Shown: positions 36,043 through 49,783 of the stretch, one piece after another
Layout of the letters: each line of letters begins with the position of its first letter
How positions within the stretch are numbered: position 1 is the first letter of the stretch
NCBI GenBank assembly: GCA_963921425.1
Contig: OY992837.1
Coordinates: 18,802,630-18,866,629, forward strand
Source: Dryas octopetala
Lineage: Eukaryota > Streptophyta > Magnoliopsida > Rosales > Rosaceae
Direction of reading: 5' to 3'
Length of the DNA stretch: 64,000 bases
The notes under the pieces: generated by a model
Seen by the model: only the letters and a program-made list of their open reading frames with translations
What the model was told of the DNA's origin: nothing
Databases searched by the model: none
Translations under genes and position numbers: made by a program

Positions 36043-36932
36043 CTTGCAATTCTATGTCATTTGGCCTTGTTGATATGAATTTAGGTGGTGATTTGCATTA
36101 CTAATGATTATATACATAATACAGTAGACTTGCATGACCTAAGTGAGCTTTTGAGCCATGTTCTTAAATTCTTAAGTGTTGCGCGCCACTCTAATTCTAT
36201 TATTGTCATATAAGTCGTTGTTGTGATCTCATTATCTTTCATTTGATCATTTGCTTGGAATTTTCATAATCTTGAATCAATGAGCTAGTACTCTTTTCTT
36301 GTGTACACAAAGCATGTTGTATTTACATGGCTCTTGAGAAATGAATTTAGGCCCTGTTTGTGTACCCCATAGCCTAAAAGCCTTACATGTTTTATCTTTA
36401 GTTACCCATTTTGAGCCTTTTAAGCCATTTCCTTTGTTACCCCATACCAAACCCTAAGTTAGGGGGTGCTACGCCCCTTTTACCCGTTTTACCCTATCTA
36501 TGGTGTTGCAATGTATCTACATGTTGCTTGAGGTGAAAAAGAAGTGAAAATGCATAACTTATACAAAAAGGTGTCAAAAGAGTATGTATGCCGTTCCCAA
36601 AGAAAAGAAAAAGAAAATAAAGCAAAGAAATAGATGGGGCGGTTTCAAAAGAAAAAGTGAACAAAAAGAGTTCAAAGTGAGCTATGAAGTGCAAAGAAGC
36701 AAGGTATGCCTCAGAATGTTCTATTAATGCTTGCAATCCCATAGTATTTAGCCCTTTGTGTGTCCCTGTCATTTCAATACCATATCCTAGACTAAGCCTT
36801 CATTATAACCTTATTTAAGCCCTAACTGATCTCAAGAGGCGTGTATTATACTTATGTGGAGTCTATTTGAGAAGGGAGCCTATGGTCATTGATTCTGTTT
36901 CAAGCAATTTGATTCCTTTCTGTGAGATCAGC
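36043..36932 (+). other. Post-pol UTR of the Athila-like element, second part
   Basis: Noncoding sequence between the solo Del LTR and copia element 2. It contains a purine-rich stretch (about 36580-36680) and phrases such as ACCAAACCCTAAGTTAGGGG, usual in the long spacer before Athila 3' LTRs. I see no gene here. Confidence 0.65.
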
Positions 36933-36937
36933 ATTTC

Positions 36938-38607
36938 TGAAAGTTTAATTCAGGTGATCTATTCACTGAATTAAACTTGATTAAATTCACTTTCAGTGAT
37001 CGGACCCCAATTTTTATTTTATATGATCATTCAGGAACTAGTCAAACAGACACAACTCTGACGATGCAGTAACTAAAATCTGAAACTCCAGATTTACTTG
37101 TAAAATCAAACCAACTTCAGTAAATACCACAAGTCAGAACACACCAGGGAATTGAGTGACACCCTATGCACTCAAAGGATCCATCAATGTAGGCATCCCA
37201 GTGCTATCAACAACTAAAGTGGTGTGTGGACAGATTTAACAAACTTTCATTTAGCATTCATGGTCTAAGTTAACATGCTAAAGTGAAGTGTGTGATCTTG
37301 TGAAGATATTTTCGAATCAATAATCAGCAACACATAGGAAACAAATCACAAACAAGCCACACGATTGTTCACCCAGAAAACCACTAACGGTTAAAAACTG
37401 GGGGTCTTTCCAGCTGACCAAGCAATCCACTAAAGAAGAAGTTCAATACAAAGGGAGCACACAGCACACAAGCTCAATCACTAAGTCCTAGACTAAGTGG
37501 TAGCTTTCTTACCCCTTTGTGCAACTTCCATAAGCAAGGCAATCGGTCATTCATGAAGAAGGCAGCTCCAACTCTAAGCTCATCAACCCATGGCACCAAT
37601 TCACACCAAGCCCAGTAGATTCATCAATGTATGAACATGATATGCCAATGTTGGATTCTTAAAAAGAAGATCAACCTTCTCAAGCTAGAGGCATGAAAAG
37701 GTTGATACTGAATCCTTCAACTAAAATCTAGAATGAATGTGTTTGAAAAATATATAAAAAGATTTAAACACTCAAGCCCATTCAGAATTTTAGATGAAAC
37801 AAACAAGTTCAGAAAATCATTTTGATTTTTGAGAATTAAATGAACATTTTCTAACTTGATAAAAATGAGCACTCACCCTGAAAAATACCCAGGCATAAAA
37901 CCACGAAAATACCCACTAAAAATGCCATAGACACACGCCAAAAGATCTGAACAGAGTACATCATATACCCGTACACACACACACACACACCATTTTCGTG
38001 TTTGCCCGAGCCACGTGGAAGCCAATCAATGGCTGTCCACAAGAGACGAATTAGGGGCATATTCCTTTTGTCCTAGAGGGGTATCCTAGTATTACTAAGG
38101 ATATGAATGAGGAGCTGTAAAAACGAATATTGCTTTATTTTGCAAAAATCAGAAATGGAGAAGATGATGAATAGTGCTGATGTGTGGGTAAGTGTGTGTA
38201 AGTGTGTGGCGTGAATGACTAAGATGCAATCAGATCTGATTGATGCAGTGGGGGAACCAAGTCATGTGCAATGCACATGTATGTTTAGTAAAAAACAGAG
38301 CATGGGCTTTCAATGAAATGGGCTTTAAAAGAAAAACCCGAAATGGCCCCACTGCAGTGTCTGTCACTGTATCAACCACTGTACGTGAAAAATATTGTTC
38401 TTTATGACTAGTCAAATGGACACAAAAATGATATTTTCATGAATTGAATGAAGTGCAATATACCTTGAGTCTTGTTCATTCTTGACTTCTTCAATACAGC
38501 TGAACTTGTCCTTAATCTAGCCTAGAGCTTGTGAGTGATTAAATAAAAATAAATACAATGGTTTTGACAAGGAAAATAGCCAATATAACAAATCCTAGAA
38601 ACTAACA
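36938..38607 (-). mobile_element. 3' LTR of copia element 2
   Basis: 1670 bp, from TGAAAGTTTAATTCAGGTGA to GAAACTAACA on the plus strand. The polypurine tract (minus AAAGGGGGAGAT) follows at 38608. A CA dinucleotide run (about 37973-37990) is longer than in the partner LTR. Confidence 0.95.
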
Positions 38608-41600
38608 ATCTCCCCCTTTGGCTTTCCTTGACAAAACATCAACCCATTCACCTCACAAGACTCTCAACACTCAGCCCAACACTATGTTATAATGTACCTG
38701 CAAGAAGAAGTACTTGCACAACACAAAATATGATAGTACAGCAACCAATGCAGTTTAAACACAGCAAGCAATGTAGATTAAACAAATACATTCTCCCCCT
38801 TTTTGTCATGGAAAGACAAAAGGACATACATAAAAAAGAAGAGTGAAGTGCAAAAGAGCATAGAGTTGGAAAATGTGCAAGAAAAATCAATGGCAACATG
38901 ATCAAAAAGGAACTGAAGTAAATGTCATAACTTCCCTGAAATTTGAACTCCCCCTAAAGATGAACTCCCCGTAAAGACTAACTCCCCCTAAAAACTAACT
39001 CCCCCTAAAAGCTAACTCTCCCTAAAGCTGATAATCTGCAGCAGCTGCAGCATCTCAATACCGGGCTTGCAGAATATAGACATATAATATGAGGGGCAGC
39101 TAGAGAAGAAAATAGGCATGCAAAAAAGATTGAAATGCCCTTTAATGAACAGTAACCCAAAGAGCTGAATGGTCGTGTTAAAATGACTGTATGTGACGAC
39201 TGCAGACCAGTCAAAATTGACAAAGTTCGTACATAACAGAACTGGGACATAAAGCAGTCATGGAATTTGACGAAAAGATAGAGGAATCCTGGAAGAGTTG
39301 GAAGCAATGACACACAAGAAAAATCTACGAGTTAGATGTGCTTCAGGAATTTTATTTTGACAAAAACAAAAAACAATTGAAATGCATTAACCACCAATGT
39401 CAACACTCTAATAGATATGGAAAATGAAGATTGCAAATTTTGTGCAAGAAAATAAGCATATTTGGGATATAGGGAGGTCAATGCTAGCATTCAAGACTTG
39501 TTCTAGATGGAAAACAATGTCAAAGACAACCAAAGAGGTTGAATAAGTTTCATCCACAAAAAGAGATTAGAATTTGGCCACTCAAGAGAATTTCTACTTT
39601 GGGAACAAATCTTGAAAACAAAGTTTTTTCAACTCATGACAATGGCTATGAGAAAATTATTTTCATTTGTTTTGTTTAGGCACATCCCAAGTTAAGTGCA
39701 ATGATTTGGTCAATTTTGCGACTCTTTACCCTAGAACACCATAAAAAACACCTTATTTCTCCCTAGGGCCGTGACTTCTTTGGTCACACTTCCTTTTTTT
39801 TTTTTTTTTGATATTTTTGTATGGTGCACATTTGTTCAAATGAGGAAAGTTTAGCTGAAGATGGGTCACAAATGAGGAATTATATTGAAGGGATAAATTG
39901 CATCCTCAAACAAATTGTCTTTAAAAAGTATTTAACAAGTTTGATTGACCACGACAAAGTGTTAAATAGAAAGAGATCTCAAAGCTAACATTGGACAAGA
40001 AGAAAAGATTATGCTTATTGACATGACACATGTGATGCAAGAACCTTTTTGAATATCAAAGAGAGTGTGACAAGCAATGTTAAGACCTTTCAAAATGGTT
40101 ATTAAAAAAAAACGAAACTACTTAAACCAAAGAAAGGAAACTTAAAAAATGAAGCACATTTAACTACAAAGAATCATGCATGTGTACAAATACCAATTGA
40201 CTTCCGAAGACTAATGTGCTTTGGATTCTCTAAAGCCTTTGTAAAGATGTCTGCAAGTTGCTGTTCGGAAGGAACAAAAGTCAAAGTAAGAGTTCCACTA
40301 TCCACAAGATCTCGAATGAAATGATGTCTTATGTCAATATGCTTGGTTCGAGTATGTTGCACCGGGTTCTTGGAGATATCTATAGCACTCATGTTATCAC
40401 AATAGATAAGAAAGGTTTTCTCATCAATTCCATAATCGGCTAACATTTGTCTCATCCAAATGAGTTGTGTACAACAACTCCCTGCTGCTATGTATTTAGC
40501 TTCAGCAGTCGACAAAGAGACAGAATTCTGCTTCTTGCTATGCCAAGACACTAAGTTATTCCCAACATAGAAAGCACCACCCGAGGTGCTCTTCAAATCA
40601 TCACTACACCCAGCCCAATCAGAGTCACTAAATCCAACCAATTTAGTGTTAGTATCATGGGTATACCACAACCCATAGTCAAGAGTCCCACTTACATATT
40701 TGATGATCCTCTTTGTTGCAAACAAATGAGATTCTTTGGGATCACTTTGGAACCTAGCACACACTCCTACCGCAAACGATATATCCGGTCTACTAGCTGT
40801 GAGGTAGAGGAGACTTCCTATCATGCTTCTATACAAGGTTTGGTCCACTTGCTTACCACTTGGATCCCTATGAAGTTTGGAGCTTTTACTCATTGGAGTA
40901 GTAGCCACTTTGGAAGACTCAAGCCCAAACTTTTTGACCAAATTTCTAGCATACTTAGATTGGGAGATAAATATCCCACTATCTACTTGTTTAACTTACA
41001 GCCCTAAAAAGAAATTCATTTCACCAACTAGACTCATTTCAAATTCACTAGACATTACTTCATTGAATCTCTTAACATGAAAATTTGAAGTTGAACCAAA
41101 GACAATATCATCCACATAAACTTGAGCAATCAAGACATTATTTTTTAACTTTTTTACAAATAGGGTCTTGTCAACCGACCCTCTTTGATACCCATTGGAC
41201 AACAAGTGATGAGAGAGTCTCTCATACCAAGCTCTTGGAGCTTGCTTCAGCCCATACAAGGCTTTCCTCAATTTATAAACACCATCTCTCATGTGAGGAT
41301 CCTCAAAACCTTTTGGTTGTTCCACAAAAACTTCCTCATTCAAGTAACCATTTAAAAATGCCGTTTTAACATCCATTTGATACAATTTGAACTTAAGATG
41401 GCATGCAATGACACAAAGTAACCTAACGGACTCAAGTCTAGCAACGGGTGCAAAAGTCTCATCAAAATCAATACCCTCTAATTGAGAGTACCCTTGAGCA
41501 ACAAGCCTAGCCTTGTTTCTAACTACATTCCCAAATTCATCAGATTTATTTTTGAAGATCCATTTGGTTCGAATGACATTTGTGTTGGCTGGTCTTTCTA

Positions 41601-43744
41601 CAAGAGTCCACACTTGGTTTCTCTCAAATTGGTTCAATTCCTCATGCATTGCACTCACCTATTCCTCATGATTGAGTGCTTCTTTGACATTTTTAGGTTC
41701 AACAATGGACACATAGCACACATGAGCAAGTTCATTTGCCATTTGTTTTCTAGTCCTAACTGGCTGGTCTAAAGAACCTAGAATTACATCTTCACCATGG
41801 TTACACCTCACCCATCTTGGTTTTTTAGATCTGTCACTCAAGGTTTTGTCATTTTGTTCGCTCTCTGACTTATCAAACTCAACATTTTTTGAGTCATCAG
41901 TAAGTTCATCACTGCCTGACTTGGACTCTTCTTTAACCAAATTATCCTCTTTAGGATCAGATTGAGGGAACAATCCATCCTTATCTGCAGCCATTTCAAT
42001 AAATGCATCATGATCATCTATTTTCACATTTATGGACTCCATCATAGAATTTGTTCGCAAATTGAAAACTCTGAAAGCTCTACTGTTGGATGAATAGCCT
42101 AAAAACAGACCCTCATCACTCTTAGAATCAAATTTCCCCAAATGTTCTCTATCCCTAAGGATGTAACATGCACCCCCAAACACTCTAAAGTGTGTAACCT
42201 TGGGTTTCCTACCCTTCCACAGTTCATAGGGAGTCTTTTTGGTTCCCGGCCTAAGGTAGACTCTATTTATGATGTAACATGCTGTGTTGACCGCCTCAGC
42301 CCAGAAATGTTTAGCAAGATTTTTGCTATTCAACATCACTCTTGCCATCTCAATCAAAACCCTATTCTTTCTCTCAACGATTCCATATTCTTGGGGTGTT
42401 ATAGGAGCTGAAAATTCATGTTTGATGCCCATTTGACAACAAAACTCATCGAATTGAGAGTTTTCAAACTCAGTTCCATGGTCTGATCTAATTCGGGACA
42501 GGGTTGACAGACTTGACATACCTTCACTTTTCAGCAGTTTCACAATCTTGACAAAATGATGAAATGTCTCCGACTTGTCCTTAAGAAATGACACCCAAGT
42601 GTACCTAGAAAAATCATCTACCATGACTAGAATGTATTTCTTTCCACCTATTGACAAGGTTTGGACAGGACCAACTAAATCCAAGTGAATTAGTTCAAGT
42701 GTCCTAGAGGTGCCTATGTCTTTGACTCTTTTGTGTGGTTCCTTGGTTTGTTTCCCCATTTGACATGGACCACAAATAAAAGTTTCGGGCTTTCCTATCT
42801 TTGGTAGACCTCTAACAACCTCATGCTTAGACAACTTGTAAAGGTCATGAACATTAATGTGACCAAGTCTTTGATGCCAAAGAGAGCTAGTGTCATCAAT
42901 AGCTCTATTGCAAGTATTCTCAATTTTTCCAACATTGCCATCAAACACATAGCAATCATCCCTAGACCTAGGGGCATTCAAGATCTCCCTTCCTTGGGAG
43001 TCAACAATTCTACATCCACTCTTGGACATACACACTTCACCACCCCATTCATCACAAAGTTGGCTAATACTAAGCAAATTAGAATTCAGCCCATCAACAA
43101 ATCTTACATTTTTCAATTCGGGTATACCGGGAATGTGTACAACCCCTTTTCCACTCACATAGGACTTCTCTCCTCCTCCAAAAGTCACACTACCACCATC
43201 ATAAGGAGCAAGTGAGGTAAAGACCTCCTTATCTCCCGTCATATGTTTGGAACACCCACTATCTAGGTACCAAATGTTCCTCTTAGTGGCTGAAAAAGCA
43301 TTCAAGGTTACTAGACATTTAGTGGAGCTCTTCACAACCCATCTTTGATGTGGATTTGGCTTATTTTTGGGAAGTGGGGTGACAAGTAAGGCAATTTTGG
43401 TTACCTCTTTGAGTAGATTGTTCACTTGCTCTTGTAGAGAAATATTTCTCTTTGGTTCACTTGATTTCTTTCCTCTAAGTTTGTTGCAATTTGGTCTAAT
43501 GTGACCCTTGACATGACAATAATGACAAACCGGGACAAACTTTGTTTTTCTAAGTGAAGTAGAACAATCAATTTGTGTGACACTTGATGTAGCTTGACTT
43601 GACTTAGAATGAGATGTATTTTGACCAACGTCAATGAAACCTAGACCCTTTTTGACATCATGATCAGATTTTGACTTGACAAAAATGGTCTTTGTGTTAG
43701 ATATACTAGGACTATTTTCACTAAAACCCAAACCGGCACTACTA

Positions 43745-43930
43745 CAATTATATAAATAGACAACAGTCAATAGACAACGGTTTTTATTTTACCCGTTATC
43801 TTAATTTATAACACAACGGTTTATAAGAAACCGTGATATAAATGTATCATATCCAATACTATTTGGTCCTGGAGTCTTTCCTAAATTGTTAAATACAATA
43901 GTTTTAGATAAAACCGTTGTGTTGAAAAAA
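43745..43930. repeat. Left subterminal repeats (ACAACGGTTT type)
   Basis: Motifs ACAACGG, ACAACGGTTTATAAGAAACC and AAACCGTTGTGTT lie just inside the left terminus. The array is much larger on the right side (47800-48420). Confidence 0.8.
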
Positions 43931-46900
43931 TTACACAAAAATAAAGAATTTGCGGGTCTTTGTATTTGGCAAAAAGCGGAGGCGCGCTAATTAATTAATG
44001 AAACATTAATCGAAAACAAGGTCAAAGCCCTTCAGACACACTCATCCCTACACCCCTTTCAGACACACTGACTTCACCCCTTCAGACATTCATCCCTCTG
44101 ACTTCTCCATCTTCACCATCCTCATAGCGCACAGTCCCTCGATCGTCACCATCTTCATCGCGCATCAACGACATCACCATCTCTCGATCTTAGCCCTCTA
44201 TATGGGTCTGTCTCTCGTTCTCAGTCTCTCCATTTCTTTCCTCTGAGGTGTATCTCCTCCCCTTCTCAAGCCCTAGCTGTGATTTCACAGTCCCATGAGC
44301 TTCTCTCTTGCCATCTTCCTCAGCTGCGTACTCCACTCACTCATCACGTAAGATCGATCTTGTAGCACATCATTCTGGGTAAGTTCTGTGGGTTCTTTGA
44401 TTTTCTTGTTTTAGCTAATTTAGTCTTGGATCTTGCTGATATTTCGGCATTTCTTTGGTTGTTTATGGTTGATTTATGAATAGGTCTATGAACCAACCAT
44501 CTATGTGTGCTTGTCATCCAGTTGGCTCACAAACCACGTTGGATGATTTCGATCTAGTGACACCCATTACCCATGAACCCATACACTCTCCTTCACTATA
44601 CAAACCCAATTTTTTTCTCGGCTTATTTGGGTCAGTTGGCAGTTCAATTTTCCTTGACCCACATTCTGAATTCTGAGCTAGTACGATTGCTTACTTTACA
44701 ATCTGAATTCAACTTGTGTTACTTATTACTTATAAGGTAGATTGCCATTTGCTTTATTGTCTAATTGAAATATGATGGATGGATGTATTTTGATACATAC
44801 AGGGACAAGTGCCGCTTATATCTACAAATGCATTACATCAACTGCACATCTTCAAATTCTTCTTTGCAGTATTTCACGCCATAACCATGACACTTGGAAG
44901 ATTGAAGGTGGGTCACTCCTCACCTTACATCAGTTTGTAGTATATATTTGGGTAATTTTATCTATCTATCTATCTATATTTTCTTCTAAGTACGTTCTCA
45001 AAATATGTCTTTGAAATTGATTCCAGATATGGAGGTGATGCATATATGTTATATAATATATATGACTTAATATTCATTTTCTACCCTTAATATATATATT
45101 ATATATAATTGTTTTTGCAGATTCAAGAAAGACATGTTGTAGTCCAAGGGATAGCTCTGGTGCAATTCACAAACAAGAATTTTTGGTTTAGCTGGCCCCA
45201 GTTAGTTCTTTATTTGATCCATTTTGTCTTGTTTCAGGTAGATTAAGCAAGCCTCCTCATCTTTTTGGGTAACGTACTAAACCAATCTCCTTTCTTTGTA
45301 CCAATTACAAGTAAAGTTGTGCATAAGTCAAGCACTACAAGTGCTTCTTTCTATTTGGCTGTTAATGGAGTTTTCTTTGCTTAACTGGCTGGGGTTAGCT
45401 ACTGTTGTTGCTCTTTGGGTTTTGATTTTCTAATAGAATCACATTTACTCTTGAAGGAGAAAGGTTTTCTTAAACTTTGAGTAGAGCAATGGAGGGTGTG
45501 CCCCTAGTTACCATCCCAATGTTGGCGTTTGCCTCACTTCCTCTTATACTCAGGTACCCATCCTCACTACCTATTATTTGTAAGATCATTGACAAATTTG
45601 CATGCAGAAATTTTATTGCATTTTATGATATCTTGAGGATTGTTCTCAATTTGTTGATACCAAAGAGCTAGCTAGTTTTATTGTCGATGATGAAGGCCTC
45701 CACTTCTGTAAGTCCCCTCTTGCTTTTATGAGATATTTATATGTTCTTTGAATTCATCATCTACCACAATTTGGTTTTGCATTTGGGTTTCTGTGGCTTT
45801 CTACCTCCAATTTCATAACAGAGATAGAATGATATATACATACATACCCTTTAATTTTTTTTGGTTCATATATATGTTTTCTTCTTTGCTCTTGGATTTC
45901 TCATTGTGAACGCTGATTGCATGGAAAATCAACAATACATGACTACTGTAAGCTGAATGGCTCTATGCTTCTTCTATGCTACACAGCCCTAGTTGTTGCA
46001 AGAATTTCCATGGCAGATTCAGCAGAAAAATATGTCACAAGAGAAATGACTAGTTTTATCATGTGTAATATAATCAAAGTAGACAAAACAGAACCATGAA
46101 TTTAGATTCTTAACTCATGTTCACTGTTGCTACAAATTAGAACATAGAAGATGAGGTTACTTTTAGTAGTTCTAGCTAGTAATGCGCACCCGCCACTAGT
46201 TCCAATCTTATTATAATTAAGCTACTAGGATTGGAATCCAAATATTGATTACTTATTTGAATCTTCTAGCTAGACTCTGAAGGTAAACTGGTTTACAAAA
46301 ATTTGCAGCAAGTCATCAGGCCTGCATATATACTTGATTTGATTTGCTAGTTCCAATTAAACCAGCAACTTTGGTTTGGTAATTTGCAGAAGCACAGTTT
46401 GCTACTTTTTGGTTTTGCAACAATTAACCCCAAGTTTTGCAGACCATGCTGAGATAAGAGTGTATATATAACTGTTTGTCTTATATCTTCCAAGTTGCCA
46501 GAAATTAATACTCATCAAGTAATACCTTAAAATGTGATTTGATGGATGCAAAAAAACTGGAAGCTAGGAGGTGCAAAGAGAAAAATGATCACATAGGATG
46601 CTTAATTAAATCATTTGTGTGGTAAATGAAGTTAATTATTGGAGTCCTTTTGAATGCATTTATAGTTACCTCACTTTGGAACAGAATCAGATAATTAAGT
46701 TGATTAATATTGTAGCTACCACATTACTTTCCCACTTCTTTGGTCATCTCCCACTTTTTTTTCATTTCCTATCATTTTTAGTAACTTCGACTTTATTATA
46801 TACTTCACGAAATCATCTTAATTCGACAACGGAAGCATTTTTGGTGTAATTTCTAAGTTTGCCCTGAAAATCTGAAACCTGACAACAATATTCCTCTCTT

Positions 46901-47156
46901 GCATGCCTATGTTTTTCACTTGCCCTTATATTCCTTGTGACTTTGCTCTAACTGGAAATTATCGGGATAATATTAAGGTATTTGTGAGCTTGATTTTTAG
47001 TTAATGAAGTTGTGCACTTATGTTTTATATGTGCTATCTTGAAATCACAATACACCTAATTGGGCATATTCTTTATTTTTTTTCTTTCTACTGGACTGTT
47101 TGCATTTTGTGTTGAATTTTATTTTTAATTAGTACTCCATTTTTGCCTTGTTTCAG

Positions 47157-47250
47157 TGGGAGCGGAGGAAGGACAACACTTATACCCAAGAAGCTAGATA
47201 TCAATGAAGTCCGGACTAAATGGGCAAACTTTGTGGGGCAGTATATGTAG
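47157..47250 (+). pseudogene. ULP1-like terminal exon in CACTA element
   Basis: After TTGTTTCAG (acceptor) the sequence reads WERRKDNTYTQE. Following a one-base shift it reads LDINEVRTKWANFVGQYM and a stop at 47248-47250. This matches the W.RR..YTQE.IDEVR.EWA.FV tail of plant CACTA ULP1 (C48 peptidase-like) proteins and parallels the exon at 7729-7828. The upstream protease core with its His-Asp-Cys triad is not visible. Confidence 0.6.
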
Positions 47251-47779
47251 ACTAATGTTGGATTATTGCATATATGACACCTTTTTGACTTGATTTTGTA
47301 GGCCATGTGTTTAGTTAGACTAGCTTGGAGTATATATATGATTGATTACTTTGTTAGATTAGCTTGGGGATATTAATGATTGATAGGCTAGCTTTGCTGG
47401 ATAATACTTTTGATATATGGCAGCAATTTGGTCGATTAGATTGATGCTTGATATTTTGGAAAGGCATATATGGAGGGTTTTTGTGTATGGCATGGTTGGG
47501 TTTGTAAATGGAATTGGGTTAAGGCATATATACAATTACTACCTTGAAATATCTTATATTATTTGGTACTTTATAAATTCCAATTCTTTATTATTGTAAA
47601 TGGTATTTTGTAAATGTATAATTTATTAAGAATGTTAATTATGAAGGGAATCAATTTGGAACAATGGTTGTACCAAAACAATCTATCTCATCAGATTGTG
47701 CATCTTTGTTTATAATTGCATTGTGGTCAAAGACAATTGGGAACTTCTTAAAACAGATGTAAACAGGTAGATTATACAA

Positions 47780-48425
47780 CAATTTTTCGATCAAAAGCGT
47801 GGTCTATACCCTTAACTTACAATTGTTCAATATCAGAAACCATTGTCTAATCCATAAGCATACAATACAAACCTTAAAAAGCCATTGTGCTAAATGCCTT
47901 CATACAACAGTTTCTAACTCAAAACCGATGTACCAAATAAGTATATACAACAGTTATATGGTTAAAACCTGATGTTTTTAATGCATTCATACAACGGTTT
48001 CATGTAAACACCGTAGTATGAAAGACTTATAGACATGGCAGTATACCTATTTTCAATAGCCTACACAACGGTTATTATCAATAAATCGTTGTCTTCATGG
48101 GTATTTCACCTCGTGTTTGTATCTAAAATAGTTGTAAAACTCATGATTTACATAAGGTAACCGTTGTTTAACATATATATACACATCGGTTATTAAATAT
48201 AAACCGATGTTTAAATTGGCACTCAACAACGGTATCCTCCAAATCATTGATTTTAAAGGTTGTATATACAACGGTGTTACATCTATAACCGTTGTGTAGG
48301 TGCACCAGGACAACGGATTTTATCCGTTGTCTATTGGGGGTATGAATAGACATCACTCGATTAGACGACGGTAAATTATAAACTCAGACAACGGTGAAAA
48401 TCCGTTGTCTGATTGCTATTTTGTA
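47780..48425. repeat. Right subterminal repeats (ACAACGGTTT type)
   Basis: More than ten copies of ACAACGG(T/A)TT, AACCGTTGT and close variants occur in both orientations across about 640 bp, ending at the terminus. They match the left-end motif and define this CACTA subfamily. Confidence 0.85.
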
Positions 48426-49769
48426 GTGGTGCGGTCTTGTCACCATGATGCTTTCCAATCCTAAGCATCCTATCAACCTTTTCAGCCCCAATGGTGAGCT
48501 CAACAATGCTCTCATTTGCTTCATGTACTTCTTTTTGAAGTTTCTCATTCAAAGATTTAAAGTAGATGTTGCTCTCCTTGAACACTTTGACTTGACTCTC
48601 AAAATTTTGTTTCAAGATAGCCACACTTTCTAATTCACTCTCTAATGACTCAATCTTCTCACACAATTTCAATTTAGCATTCTTTAGTTTCTGATTTTCT
48701 TCCTTTATGCTAAGAGTTTCGGTGAAAAGTAAGTCATACTTATCACAAAGTGCAGTGTGGGACTCATCATCAGGAGCAGATTCTGAGTCAGACCCACCAT
48801 CAACTTGTTCAATCTTCTTGATTGATGCAACAAATGCAACTTCATCACCCTCAATATCAGAAGAAGACTCACAATCATTTGAGTCCTCACTCTCACTATC
48901 ACTCCAAGTGATTTTCATGGCTTTATTCTTACTTGAAGAATAATTCTTTCTATTATTTGCACATTCAATTGCTATGTGACCTATTCCACCACAAGTGTAA
49001 CATTTCACATTTCTTTTGGTTGTTCTTCCTTCCTTAAAGTTAGACTTCCTCTCTTGTTTTCTCTCAAATGAATTCTCTCCTTGAGGTTTGAATTTGAACT
49101 CCTTAAAGTTGTTACCACTAGTCCTAGCTTCTCTCCCTTTATTTCTAAGAATTCGTCTAAATCTTTTGACAAAAAGGGCAACCTCATCATCGGACATGGA
49201 TGATTTTTCACTCAAGTTTTCACTCATCTCTTTGACACTTTGCAAATCAATATCCTTTGACTTCTTGCTGTCCCTTTCATCCATTTCAAGTTCCATCTCA
49301 AAAGTTTTAAGCTTTCCTACCAATTTACCAATTTTGAGTTCATCCAAATTTTGGACTTCTTGTATTGCATGTTTCTTAGATTGAAATCTCTTAGGTAGAA
49401 ATCTAAGAACCTTTTGGACAATGGTAGACTCCTCATATGGTTTACCTAGGGACATGGCTTCATTTGTGAGGGCTTCCAACCTTTCATAGAACTCGGAAAA
49501 TGACTCGGACTCTTTCATCCTAATTTCTTCAAATTTGGCATGTACCATTTGAAGCTTAAGTGACCTAACTTGTTTGTCCCCTTCATGAACAACCCTAACT
49601 TTGTTCCAAGCTTGCCTAGCCGTGACACAATGTTGTATGTGTGCAAATTGTGAGGAAGATAGTGCAGTGACAATGGCATTTCTAGCCTTCTTGTTGGAGC
49701 TAGAGGCCGTGACTTCGGCTAAAGACCATTCGGATACCAATTGATCTCTCTATTTGCTTTTAGAGTAGC

Positions 49770-49781
49770 GCTCTGATACCA
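49770..49781 (-). other. Primer-binding site of copia element 2
   Basis: The minus strand reads TGGTATCAGAGC two bases after the 5' LTR, complementary to the 3' end of initiator tRNA-Met. This is the standard plant copia primer site. Confidence 0.93.
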
Positions 49782-49783
49782 AT

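Larger units (their letters stand above)
43737..48431 (+). mobile_element. CACTA transposon inside copia element 2, TSD CGG
   Basis: Termini are CACTACTACAATTATA at left and, on the complement at right, CACCACTACAAAATAGC. CGG occurs at 43734-43736 and 48432-48434. Removing the 4695 bp rejoins the copia sequence as in element 1 (CCAAACCGG / TTTTGTCACC, here with one change). It holds no transposase gene. A C/T-rich 5' leader-like stretch (44040-44380) with a donor-like GGGTAAGTT, scattered short ORFs without recognised domains (for example 45487-45553, MEGVPLVTIPMLAF before a donor-like GT), and a terminal exon at 47157-47250 suggest a degenerate plus-strand gene. It is the most recent insertion in this nest. 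Confidence 0.93.
40174..49740 (-). pseudogene. Copia element 2 gag-pol, split by a CACTA insertion
   Basis: Gag lies at 49740-48435 and continues at 43733-40174 after the inserted CACTA. It has both CCHC knuckles intact (CYTCGGIGHIAIEC and [14 protein letters not shown]), protease DSG, the integrase zinc finger and core, RT with YVDD, and a full RNase H (SDSDWAGC, AEAKYIAAGS). Damage: the gag start is deleted so no ATG remains; TGG to TAG in HEE(W)VSAM near 41660; CAA to TAA in FFLGL(Q)VKQ near 40996; and [11 protein letters not shown] changed to PQEYGIVERKN in the integrase. Catalytic motifs are otherwise preserved. It was probably a deletion derivative copied in trans, with stops added later. 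Confidence 0.95.
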
